This document shows positions 49,650-57,421 of a stretch of DNA of 64,000 nucleotides, piece after piece (position 1 is the first letter of the stretch; each line of letters opens with the position of its first letter). The DNA lies in contig DASZZP010000062.1 in assembly GCA_035544875.1 (NCBI GenBank), positions 124,001 to 188,000 of the forward strand, written 5' to 3'. The position numbers and the translations under genes were made by a program. The notes beneath the pieces were generated by a model. The model searched no databases, was not told where the DNA came from, and worked only from the letters and a program-made list of their open reading frames with translations. Origin of the DNA: JASLEW01 sp035544875. Lineage in GTDB: Bacteria > Acidobacteriota > Thermoanaerobaculia > Multivoradales > UBA5704.

Positions 49650-51086
49650 TCAGGGGCGGGTGGCGACGGCGATGATCCCCAGCCCTGGGCCGGGCAGGAA
49701 GCGGTCGAGGTGGCGCAGCAGCGGGACGGCGACGTTGAAGAGCTTGAGCTGCAGGCGCCCGAACTCGCGCCGCTTGAGCAGCTTGCCGTTGAGGAACCAG
49801 CCGGGGACCGAGACGCGGTTGAAATCGCTCAGCGAGTCGACCGTGAAACCGGTCGCCTGGAGCTCGGCGGCGAGCGTTTCCTTCTGATAGCGGCAGCGAT
49901 GCCCCAGCACCTCGTCGAGGCTGGAGTAGAGCCGCGGACCCTGCGGCACGTAGAGCACCAGCTTGCCGCCCGGCTGCAGCGCCGCATGCATGTTTCGCAG
50001 CGCTCGCAATGGATCGGTCACATGCTCGAGGACGTTGAGGCAGACCACCGTATCGAACCGGCCTGCCCAGCGCTCGAAGGCCGCCGGGTCCTCGAGATCG
50101 ATGCGGTCGACCGAGAGATAGGGCTTGCCCAGCGCCAGGTTCTTCAGGTAGGCCAGGTACTGGGGGTTGATGTCGCTCGCCACATAGAAGTCGCGCGGCA
50201 ACAGCCAGCCGGTCATGTTGCCGATTCCGGCACCGATCTCGAGCACCTGCGCGCCGACGTGCGGCGCGATCGCATCGGCCATCCAGCGGTTGAAGCGCTG
50301 GGCGCGCTCCAGGCTGTGCAGGATGTGGGAGCCGAACTCGTCCTCGGCGTAGAGATCGTCGACCATCCAGAAGCGCAGGATGGCGCGCAGCGCCTTCCAG
50401 GCGTCCTTGAGCCCGATCTTCTTGCCTTCGCGGTAGGTGCGCCCCAGATAGCTGATCGGGACCTCGAACAGCCGCCACTCGCGTTTGGCGACCTTGGCGG
50501 TGATCTCCGGCTCCATCGCGAAGTCATTCGAGCGGATCGGCAGCGACTTGAGCAGCGGCGCCCGGAACGCCTTGTAGCAGGTCTCCATGTCAGTCAAGTT
50601 GAGGTCGGTGAAGAAGTTGGAAAGCAGGGTCAGGAAGCGGTTGCCCAGGGTGTGCCGGAAATAGAGGACGCGGCGCCGCTCGCTGGGCAGGAAGCGGGAG
50701 CCGTAGACGACGTCGGCGCCGTCTTCGAGGAAAGGGCGGACCAGGCGCGCGTAGTCGCGCGGGTCGTACTCGAGATCGGCGTCCTGGAAGACGATCAGAT
50801 CGCCGGTGGCGGCCGCGATGCCGCGGCGGATGGCGGCGCCCTTGCCCTGGTTGGTCTCCTGCTCGAACAGGCGGATGCGGGTCGGGTGCTCGCGCGCCAG
50901 CTCGCGCAGGATCTCGCGGCTGCCATCCCTGGAGCCGTCGTCGACGATCAGCAGCTCGAGCTCCCGCACCTCGGGCACCGAGACGGCGAGGACGCGCAGC
51001 ACCAGCTCGCGCACCAGGTAGCGCTCGTTGTAGACCGGAATGACGACCGAGAGCTTCAGTCCGGGGGGTAGAGTATCGGGAATCAC
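49650..51086 (-). CDS. Bifunctional GT2 glycosyltransferase-SAM methyltransferase
   Basis: About 478 residues from a GTG. Residues 1-225 are a GT2 enzyme: Val-Val-Ile-Pro-Val-Tyr-Asn-Glu, Ile-Val-Asp-Asp-Gly-Ser, Gly-Lys-Gly-Ala-Ala-Ile-Arg and Phe-Gln-Asp-Ala-Asp-Leu-Glu-Tyr with the DxD-like centre, much like dolichyl-phosphate mannosyltransferases. Residues about 260-430 are a methyltransferase with Val-Leu-Glu-Ile-Gly-Ala-Gly-Ile-Gly-Asn and Val-Cys-Leu-Asn-Val-Leu-Glu-His-Val. It probably transfers a sugar from or to a lipid carrier and methylates a sugar of the same glycan. It follows another GT2 gene by 47 bases. Confidence 0.88.
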   Translation of the reverse strand: MIPDTLPPGLKLSVVIPVYNERYLVRELVLRVLAVSVPEVRELELLIVDDGSRDGSREILRELAREHPTRIRLFEQETNQGKGAAIRRGIAAATGDLIVFQDADLEYDPRDYARLVRPFLEDGADVVYGSRFLPSERRRVLYFRHTLGNRFLTLLSNFFTDLNLTDMETCYKAFRAPLLKSLPIRSNDFAMEPEITAKVAKREWRLFEVPISYLGRTYREGKKIGLKDAWKALRAILRFWMVDDLYAEDEFGSHILHSLERAQRFNRWMADAIAPHVGAQVLEIGAGIGNMTGWLLPRDFYVASDINPQYLAYLKNLALGKPYLSVDRIDLEDPAAFERWAGRFDTVVCLNVLEHVTDPLRALRNMHAALQPGGKLVLYVPQGPRLYSSLDEVLGHRCRYQKETLAAELQATGFTVDSLSDFNRVSVPGWFLNGKLLKRREFGRLQLKLFNVAVPLLRHLDRFLPGPGLGIIAVATRP

Positions 51087-51133
51087 CTGGGGCTCGACAG
51101 GCTCGATAGGAAGAATCCTTCTGGCTGCGGCGC

Positions 51134-51937
51134 TCAGCTGAAAAGGCGGGAATGCCGGATTCCCTTGACGTGCAGCTTGTAGGCCGCGACCGCTCCGAGC
51201 ACCGCAATGCCGTAGCGGACGCTGCGCCAGAAACCGATCTGCGATGCCTCGTCGAAGTAGCGGGTGGCGATCGGGATCTCGCGAATGTGCATGCCCTTGT
51301 ACACCCCTTGCGCGATGATCTCGGTGTCGAAGACGAAGTCGTCGGAGTCGGCTTCGAGATCGACCGCCTCGAGGTAGCGCCGGCTGTAGGCGCGCAGGCC
51401 CGAGTGATACTCCGAGAGGAAGACGTAGAAGGCCGCGTTGGCCGCCGCGGTCAGGAACAGGTTGGCGAAGTACTTCCACTTCGGCATGCCGCCTTCGATC
51501 GGACGGCCGCCGAGCATGCGGCTGCCGAACACCGCGTCGCATTCGCCCGCCAGCAGCGGACGCACCAGCTCGGGGATGTAGCGGGGGTCGTACTGATGGT
51601 CGGGATGGACCATCACCACGATGTCGGCGCCGCGGGCCAGCGCCTCGCGATAACAGGTCTTCTGGTTGCCGCCGTAGCCCCGGTTGCGCGGGTGAACGAG
51701 GGTGTGGAGACCGAGCGCGTGCGCCACCTCCACCGTATGGTCGCGGCTGGCATCGTCGACCAGGACGACGTCGTCGACCCAGTCGAGCGGCAGGTCGCGG
51801 TAGGTGCGCTCGAGCGTCTTTTCGGCGTTGTACGCCGGCATCACCACAGAGATCTTGAGCGAGCGGGCTGGCGAGGGCTCGACGCGCGGCTCCGGCAATC
51901 TCCGCTCTTCGCGCTGGACCACAGGACGGGCCACCAT
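51134..51937 (-). CDS. GT2 glycosyltransferase (DPM1/UDP-Glc lipid-carrier type)
   Basis: A 267-residue enzyme with Ser-Val-Val-Met-Pro-Ala-Tyr-Asn-Ala-Glu, Val-Asp-Asp-Ala-Ser-Arg-Asp, Gly-Tyr-Gly-Gly-Asn-Gln-Lys and Met-Val-His-Pro-Asp-His-Gln-Tyr-Asp. A hydrophobic patch at about 155-175 may associate with the membrane. Such enzymes load polyprenyl phosphate with one sugar. It precedes the GT2-methyltransferase fusion in the same operon. Confidence 0.9.
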   Translation of the reverse strand: MVARPVVQREERRLPEPRVEPSPARSLKISVVMPAYNAEKTLERTYRDLPLDWVDDVVLVDDASRDHTVEVAHALGLHTLVHPRNRGYGGNQKTCYREALARGADIVVMVHPDHQYDPRYIPELVRPLLAGECDAVFGSRMLGGRPIEGGMPKWKYFANLFLTAAANAAFYVFLSEYHSGLRAYSRRYLEAVDLEADSDDFVFDTEIIAQGVYKGMHIREIPIATRYFDEASQIGFWRSVRYGIAVLGAVAAYKLHVKGIRHSRLFS

Positions 51938-52108
51938 GCCTGCGAGAGTATACCCGAAACGCCGCGATCACCCTGCTCACCGAAAACCGGAGCGCCACGG
52001 GCATGCCTCGAGCTCTACGCCCTCGCGGGCGTCCCCGCTTCCTTCGCGCCGGCGATGTCCGGTCGAGAGCGGGTAGCGGCCGAGACCGGCGAGCGACACC
52101 GCGCGGAT

Positions 52109-52888
52109 CTACGGAGCAGCGACTGTTCGCCGCAGGACGATCTTCGCAAACATGGCAATCTGCCCGTTCCACCGACCAAGCCAGCGCTCGATGAGGGTCC
52201 AGAATGGAAAGCTCCACCCAGGCATCGAGAACCGGAGGGAGATGCCACCACTGAGCAGGTAACGGAAGGGCATGATGGGTTGAACAGATCGGATCTCCCA
52301 GGCGGGGAACTCCTGTTCGAATTGATTCCGATCGCGACAGAAAAGAATCCAAGGTAGCGCGCCGTTGACACCTGCCAAAGGCCCGCTTGCCGGAAGCTCC
52401 CACTCGGCTGCCTCGGGTTCGAAGGGCTCATGATGAAAACACGAGAAAACAAAGCGAGACCACGGAGTGACCCACGGCTCGATAAGCACCAGTACGCCCT
52501 TCGGCCGCAGGCAGCGGGACGCCTCCCAGAGAAATCGTCGGACCGGTTTGAGGTGATGTAGCACATTTGTACCCACGACCGCACCAAGCACCGCGTCTGG
52601 CATGGGGAAAGCAGTCGCGTCCATTGCACAGCGAATGCCAGAAAGCGGGAATACCTCAGAAGTGATCAAACTGGGAAGGTACTCCGAAAGAAAGCCTGGG
52701 CCGGAACCGATCTCGAGCAGCGGACCGGGAAGAGCTGAAAGCTCCGCCACCAGCGCCGCGTACCACTCTTCGTATATCCTTCGCAGAAACCGCTTCTGCT
52801 GGAGAATGTCCTTCCGCAGGAGCGTCGTGCGAGGATCATCCAGATCCAGATCGCGCGTGAGGGGGTGGGCAATCAGATCCTTGAACAT
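52109..52888 (-). CDS. Class I SAM-dependent methyltransferase
   Basis: About 259 residues from the ATG at 52888, five bases after the stop of the upstream fusion gene; the longer frame would overlap that gene. Motifs are Leu-Leu-Glu-Ile-Gly-Ser-Gly-Pro-Gly-Phe, an acidic end of strand 2 replaced by Arg-Cys-Ala-Met-Asp, Val-Gly-Thr-Asn-Val-Leu-His-His and Leu-Arg-Pro-Lys-Gly-Val-Leu. A His/Glu/Pro-rich insert follows. It is presumed to modify a glycan component. Confidence 0.82.
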   Translation of the reverse strand: MFKDLIAHPLTRDLDLDDPRTTLLRKDILQQKRFLRRIYEEWYAALVAELSALPGPLLEIGSGPGFLSEYLPSLITSEVFPLSGIRCAMDATAFPMPDAVLGAVVGTNVLHHLKPVRRFLWEASRCLRPKGVLVLIEPWVTPWSRFVFSCFHHEPFEPEAAEWELPASGPLAGVNGALPWILFCRDRNQFEQEFPAWEIRSVQPIMPFRYLLSGGISLRFSMPGWSFPFWTLIERWLGRWNGQIAMFAKIVLRRTVAAP

Positions 52889-52893
52889 CGCCC

Positions 52894-54354
52894 TCAGCAA
52901 AACTTGATCCGCCGCGCGGCGAAGAGTACCATCTTGAGAAGCAGCCAGCCGTGTTTCCAACGCTGAATATTTGTCGTTCCGTAGGTCCGTTGGTGGTAGC
53001 GGATCGGTACTTCGACAATCCGAAGGTTGAGCCTCGCGGCGCCAAAAAGCAAATCAAAATCTCCGAAGGGATCGAAGTCACCGAAATAGGAGCGATTCTC
53101 CGCAATGCGGTCATAGTCAGCTCGTGACAGGGCCTTGGTGCCGCAAAGAGTATCCCTGATCGATTGATCCAAGAGCCAAGAGAAGGCGATGCCAAAGGCC
53201 TTGTTTCCCAGGAGGTTGATGAAGCGCATAGCCTTCGCCTCCATGGGGTAGACGAGCCGGACGCCGCTTGCAAACTCGCCCTTGCTTGATCGTAATACGT
53301 CATAGAATCTAGCAAGATCCTCGGGACGGACGGAGAGATCCGCATCGAGGATCATCAGGATTTCACCAGCGGCAGCGGCGAAACCCTGGCGCACGGCGTC
53401 GCCCTTGCCAATACCCGGTTGACGAAGAAGCCTCGCGCGCCGGTCAGGATGTTTCGCGATCTCCTCCTGAATGACCTCGAGCGTCCTGTCTTTCGAATGA
53501 CCCTCGACAAAAATGAGCTCCGTTCCGCGTCCCATGTCTGGCGTGCGCCGAAAGATCTGCGCGATGTTCCCTTCTTCGTTGCGCGCGGGGACGACTACCG
53601 AAACCAGGGCTTCCTCTCCGGGGCGGCTCACCACAGCGCATCGCGCGACCACGAAGCTGGATAACGCCAGGTGCTTGAAGGGCCATAGGCGCACGAGGAC
53701 GCGATTGCAGAACGCCGCCAGGCCGGGTACGGGGAAAGGCAGGAGGCACTCCTGCCAGCTGCGGACTGGCTCCAGATCGGTCAGGCGAAGGAGATTGAGA
53801 AGGTCCTCCACGGTGAGCCAGTTCTGGGGCAGAAGGGGCTTGGCGAGGCGGAGACGCTGGGCCAGCTCGAGCGGGAGTTGCCAGAGGCGGCTGAAGATAT
53901 TGAAAATGAGACGCGTGCTGGGGATCATGAGATGTCTGAGCCCCTCGAGGGTCGCCTGAACATCCCAAAGGTCGTTGATCACATCCGAAAGGACGATCAC
54001 GTCGAACCGACCTTGGAGGGCACCGAGAGCCTGAACGTCGGCGTTCACGAAGTGGAGGTGGGAATGACGCCGAGCCGCGCGCGCCAGCATCTCCTCGGAG
54101 AAGTCGACGCCAACACCGAATTGGGGCTCGACTGCGGCAAGGAGGTCGCCGAGACCGCATCCGAGCTCGAGTACCCGCTGTCCCGGCAGTACCATTGAGC
54201 CGTAGATTTCCCGAAGGCGGCGATGATAAGCGCCTCCCCAACCTGACCACCGGTCGGTGAGGCGGGCAACGTGATTCCAGTGTTCGCGGCGGGCTGCGAT
54301 GTAGCGAGCGTGGGCGGCGGAGCCTTTAGGAGGTGAGATCGTGGCGGGCATCAT
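52894..54354 (-). CDS. Bifunctional SAM methyltransferase-GT2 glycosyltransferase
   Basis: A 486-residue protein in the reverse order to the fusion at 49.7 kb. Residues 1-210 are a methyltransferase (Val-Leu-Glu-Leu-Gly-Cys-Gly-Leu-Gly-Asp, Val-Ile-Val-Leu-Ser-Asp-Val-Ile-Asn). Residues about 245-480 are a GT2 enzyme (Val-Val-Val-Pro-Ala-Arg-Asn-Glu-Glu-Gly-Asn, Gly-Lys-Gly-Asp-Ala-Val-Arg, Ile-Leu-Asp-Ala-Asp-Leu-Ser-Val). Such layouts occur in O-antigen-like loci. It lies 15 bases after the fucose synthase gene. Confidence 0.88.
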   Translation of the reverse strand: MMPATISPPKGSAAHARYIAARREHWNHVARLTDRWSGWGGAYHRRLREIYGSMVLPGQRVLELGCGLGDLLAAVEPQFGVGVDFSEEMLARAARRHSHLHFVNADVQALGALQGRFDVIVLSDVINDLWDVQATLEGLRHLMIPSTRLIFNIFSRLWQLPLELAQRLRLAKPLLPQNWLTVEDLLNLLRLTDLEPVRSWQECLLPFPVPGLAAFCNRVLVRLWPFKHLALSSFVVARCAVVSRPGEEALVSVVVPARNEEGNIAQIFRRTPDMGRGTELIFVEGHSKDRTLEVIQEEIAKHPDRRARLLRQPGIGKGDAVRQGFAAAAGEILMILDADLSVRPEDLARFYDVLRSSKGEFASGVRLVYPMEAKAMRFINLLGNKAFGIAFSWLLDQSIRDTLCGTKALSRADYDRIAENRSYFGDFDPFGDFDLLFGAARLNLRIVEVPIRYHQRTYGTTNIQRWKHGWLLLKMVLFAARRIKFC

Positions 54355-54369
54355 GGACGCGCGGGCCCG

Positions 54370-55365
54370 TCAGCTCGGCGACCCGCATTCATTCATGGCG
54401 TGCGCTCTCCTGCCTTGGATCGCGCTCTCATAGTTCGCGACAAACCAGCGGTAAGTTGACTCGATCCCTTCCCGCAGCCCGATCCGGTGCCGCCAACCCA
54501 GGGCGTGAAGACGACCGACATCCAGAAGTTTTCTAGGAATTCCGTCTGGCTTTGAACTGTCGTACCGGAGGTCGATTCCAGGCGCTACGATTTCGCGGAC
54601 GAGCTCAGCGAGCTCCCGGATGGTGATGTCCTCCCCCGTCCCCACGTTGATGTGCAGGTCGCCGTCAAAGTTTTTCATCAGAAACAAGCAGGCGTCGGCG
54701 AGATCGTCCACGTGGAGGAACTCGCGCCTGGGCGAGCCGCTACCCCAAACCGTCACTTGAAGATCGCCCCGCAGCCGGGCCTCATGGAATCTCCGAATGA
54801 GTGCCGGAATCACGTGGGAGCTCTCAAGATCGAAGTTGTCGTTAGGGCCGTAGAGGTTGGTGGGCATTGCGGAAATATAGTCCGCGGCATATTGCCTTCT
54901 GTACGCCTGGCATAGCTTGACGCCGGCGATCTTCGCAACGGCATAGGGCTCGTTTGTAGGTTCGAGCGTTCCGGTCAAGAGATCCTCTTCGCGGATCGGC
55001 TGGCGACACTCCCGGGGGTAGATGCAGGAGCTCCCGAGGTAGAGCAATCTCTTCACCCCGCAGACGCACGCGGCGTGGACTACCGTCGCATGGATCATGA
55101 GGTTGTCATAGATGAACTCCGCGGGCCGAGTCGAGTTCGCCAGGATCCCTCCTACCGTGCCTGCAACAAGGAATACATACTCGGGACGGGTCGCCTTGAA
55201 CCACTCATTGACCGCAGCCTGATCCCGCAGATCGAGCTGTTCGCGCGTTGCCTCCAAGAGATTGCGGAAACTCCCGTCCCGGAGGCGGCGGCCGATCGCC
55301 GAGCCGACCAGGCCGCGGTGACCAGCAACGAAAATTCGCGCCGAAAGGGGAATCTCAATAGACAT
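54370..55365 (-). CDS. fcl: GDP-L-fucose synthase
   Basis: About 331 residues from the second candidate ATG, which gives the usual Ile-Phe-Val-Ala-Gly-His-Arg-Gly-Leu-Val-Gly-Ser start. It reduces and epimerises GDP-4-keto-6-deoxymannose to GDP-L-fucose. Catalytic Ser lies in Gly-Ser-Ser-Cys-Ile-Tyr-Pro, and the Tyr/Lys pair lies in Tyr-Ala-Val-Ala-Lys. Gly-Arg-Leu-His-Ala-Leu-Gly-Trp near the end is typical. The partner GDP-mannose dehydratase (gmd) is not in the window. Confidence 0.95.
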   Translation of the reverse strand: MSIEIPLSARIFVAGHRGLVGSAIGRRLRDGSFRNLLEATREQLDLRDQAAVNEWFKATRPEYVFLVAGTVGGILANSTRPAEFIYDNLMIHATVVHAACVCGVKRLLYLGSSCIYPRECRQPIREEDLLTGTLEPTNEPYAVAKIAGVKLCQAYRRQYAADYISAMPTNLYGPNDNFDLESSHVIPALIRRFHEARLRGDLQVTVWGSGSPRREFLHVDDLADACLFLMKNFDGDLHINVGTGEDITIRELAELVREIVAPGIDLRYDSSKPDGIPRKLLDVGRLHALGWRHRIGLREGIESTYRWFVANYESAIQGRRAHAMNECGSPS

Positions 55366-55439
55366 CGGGATGAGGTACGCCGTGAGCCAATATGAAAACA
55401 ACCAAGTATAGGCTACGATGTCCTGTGCATGTTGTCAAA

Positions 55440-57101
55440 CTACCCGGAACCGGGGCTCGGCGGCCGGTTGTAAGCCACCTTCAGCCGGAGCTGAAACTCG
55501 GCGGGGGTGCCGGCCGGGGGATTCGGGTCCGGCAGGAAGACGCAGGCGAGGGGCGAGACCGTCCGGAAGGATCCGCGCAATCCGGCGTGACCGGCCCATA
55601 CCGCGAGCTCCCGCCGATTCCGGGCCACCAGCGCCCAGCGCAGCGGCGAAGCGGGAAGCTTCTCGGCAACCCGGTAGTGGTCGTGACCCTCCTGCATCGG
55701 GATGGCCAGGATCCGCTCCCGCGACAGGAAGTTGATCGGATAGACGCGCCAGAAGCTGCCGGCAATGGCGCCGACCCGTTGGGTTTCCAGGTATGCGAGC
55801 AGCTGCTGGTCATAGACGGCGTTGGCGGCCAACCGGTGTCGAGATTCGGTCCAGGGCAGGCACGCTCCGGCCAGATTGAAGACGACGATCGCGACGGCGC
55901 AGGCTGCGGCGGCGGCCGGTAGGCGGGAAGCGAGGGCGGCGAGCGCCACCGCGATCAGCGCCGGGATGACCAGGTAGAGCGGCAGGAGGTAGCGCACCGG
56001 GAGGCCGCGGTCGGTGCCGGCCACCGTCAGGAGAACGAGAAGCAGCGCCGCGACCGCGACCAGGGCGAGCAGCGGCAGAGCCGAAGACGCCGGGCTCGAG
56101 GCCCTGGACTCGCGCCGCTGCCGTCTCCGGGCGCAGCGCCACAGCGGGAAAACCAGGAGCGAGGTGAGGGCAGCCATGCCAACCATGGCGAGCACCGGTC
56201 GCTGGAGAGCGAGCGAGACCGCGCTCGGTCTCTCGTCGTAGGCCACACTGGCGACCAACTCCCGCAGGTTGAATGTTGCGAGGTAGCGGGCATTGTCGAG
56301 CAGGGCTGCCCGTCCCGGGACGGGTCGGATGAGGGCGGTCTGCCGGAGGGAGGCCAACGGATGGCGGACGTTAAAGGCCAGCCACGGCAGCGCTCCGAGC
56401 AAGAAACCGGCGATGAACCGGGCGATGGCGTGGCGTTGCAGCAGGTCGCGGCGGCGCCAGGCCAGCCAGAGCAGAGCGGGAAAGGTGCACCCCAGAGACA
56501 GCAGTGAGGCCCACCAGGCAAGGCCGACGGAGAGCCCGAAGCCGAAGACCGACCACGGCGACCGGTCGCCTCGCACCAGGCGGGCGGCCAGCCAAAGCGA
56601 GCTGGCACAGAAGAGCAGGGTCTCCGGGTAGCCGCCCGCCGGCGTGGAGGTCCAGAACAAGAAGGCTGGCGATGGGAAGGCCGCGAAAGGCAAGGCGAGC
56701 AACGCCAGGCGCCGCCCCAAGGCCTCCCGCAGGAAGAGGTACCAGGCACCGAGCATCAGCGCGCTTGAGAGGACCGTTTCCGCGGCGAGCGAGCTGCGGG
56801 AGACGCCGAAGAGCGAGAAGAGCAGCGCGGTCAGGTGCCCCCCCAGCGAGCCGATCCGCTCGGCGACGTAAAAGACCGGGTGCTCCCAGCGCATGACTTT
56901 GAAGGCGCAAAGCGCGGTCAGGATCGCGTCGGCGTCGACCTGGTACTTGTAGCTCGGTAGCGCCATCGCGATCCGCAGCGCCAGGCCGAGGCAGAGAAGC
57001 AGCGGCACCGCCCAGACTGCCGCGGGAACGAGCCGCTGGGCAAGGTCTTCAGGCTTGTCAGGTGAGCGGGGCTGGCCGGCTACGCGAACGTCAAGCGGCA
57101 C
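55440..57101 (-). CDS. Polytopic membrane protein, GT-C/ArnT-like
   Basis: About 553 residues from a GTG at 57101; the longer frame to 57185 begins with Arg-rich, improbable sequence. Ten or so hydrophobic helices spread over 25-420, and a soluble C-terminal domain follows (about 430-553). The loop after the first helix carries Lys-Tyr-Gln-Val-Asp-Ala-Asp, the place where lipid-sugar-using GT-C enzymes bind metal. It is closely similar along its length to the C-terminal two-thirds of the GT2 fusion at 60.1 kb (for example Leu-Phe-x-Leu-Phe-Gly-Val-Ser-Arg and Gly-Tyr-Pro-Glu-Thr-Leu-Leu-Phe-Cys-Ala in both). It may place a sugar on the glycan from outside. Confidence 0.78.
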   Translation of the reverse strand: MPLDVRVAGQPRSPDKPEDLAQRLVPAAVWAVPLLLCLGLALRIAMALPSYKYQVDADAILTALCAFKVMRWEHPVFYVAERIGSLGGHLTALLFSLFGVSRSSLAAETVLSSALMLGAWYLFLREALGRRLALLALPFAAFPSPAFLFWTSTPAGGYPETLLFCASSLWLAARLVRGDRSPWSVFGFGLSVGLAWWASLLSLGCTFPALLWLAWRRRDLLQRHAIARFIAGFLLGALPWLAFNVRHPLASLRQTALIRPVPGRAALLDNARYLATFNLRELVASVAYDERPSAVSLALQRPVLAMVGMAALTSLLVFPLWRCARRRQRRESRASSPASSALPLLALVAVAALLLVLLTVAGTDRGLPVRYLLPLYLVIPALIAVALAALASRLPAAAAACAVAIVVFNLAGACLPWTESRHRLAANAVYDQQLLAYLETQRVGAIAGSFWRVYPINFLSRERILAIPMQEGHDHYRVAEKLPASPLRWALVARNRRELAVWAGHAGLRGSFRTVSPLACVFLPDPNPPAGTPAEFQLRLKVAYNRPPSPGSG

Positions 57102-57421
57102 GGAATTCTTCCCTCGGCCCCTCAAGATAAGGTTGGCTGGATGCGGACGATCGCAGCGGCGCGGGCGACCATTCGCGCGGCGCATCTTGAAAAGACGTGT
57201 TTGTCGCTTCCTCTTTTCACTCTATTTGTTGCAGAAGCGCCAAGTCAACCGACGGTGCACCCGGGGTGAAGGAAAGGCACGCGAGCCCGCGAGCCCGGGA
57301 CTGATTGAGGGCACGCCGGATGTTGCGCTATGATCCTGCGTCGCCGCGGCTGAGAAAGCTTCCCGCGCCCGCCCAGACCGCCGCGGGAATCGCCTTCGCG
57401 CCCCTCGTCCTCATCGCCGGC
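57102..57421. other. Divergent promoter region of the glycan locus
   Basis: The two arms of the glycan locus diverge here. It is AT-richer around 57,190-57,240 (TTTTCACTCTATTTGTT). No clear gene is seen; upstream in-frame starts for the right-hand gene (TTG 57305, ATG 57320) extend into the right part. Confidence 0.45.
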
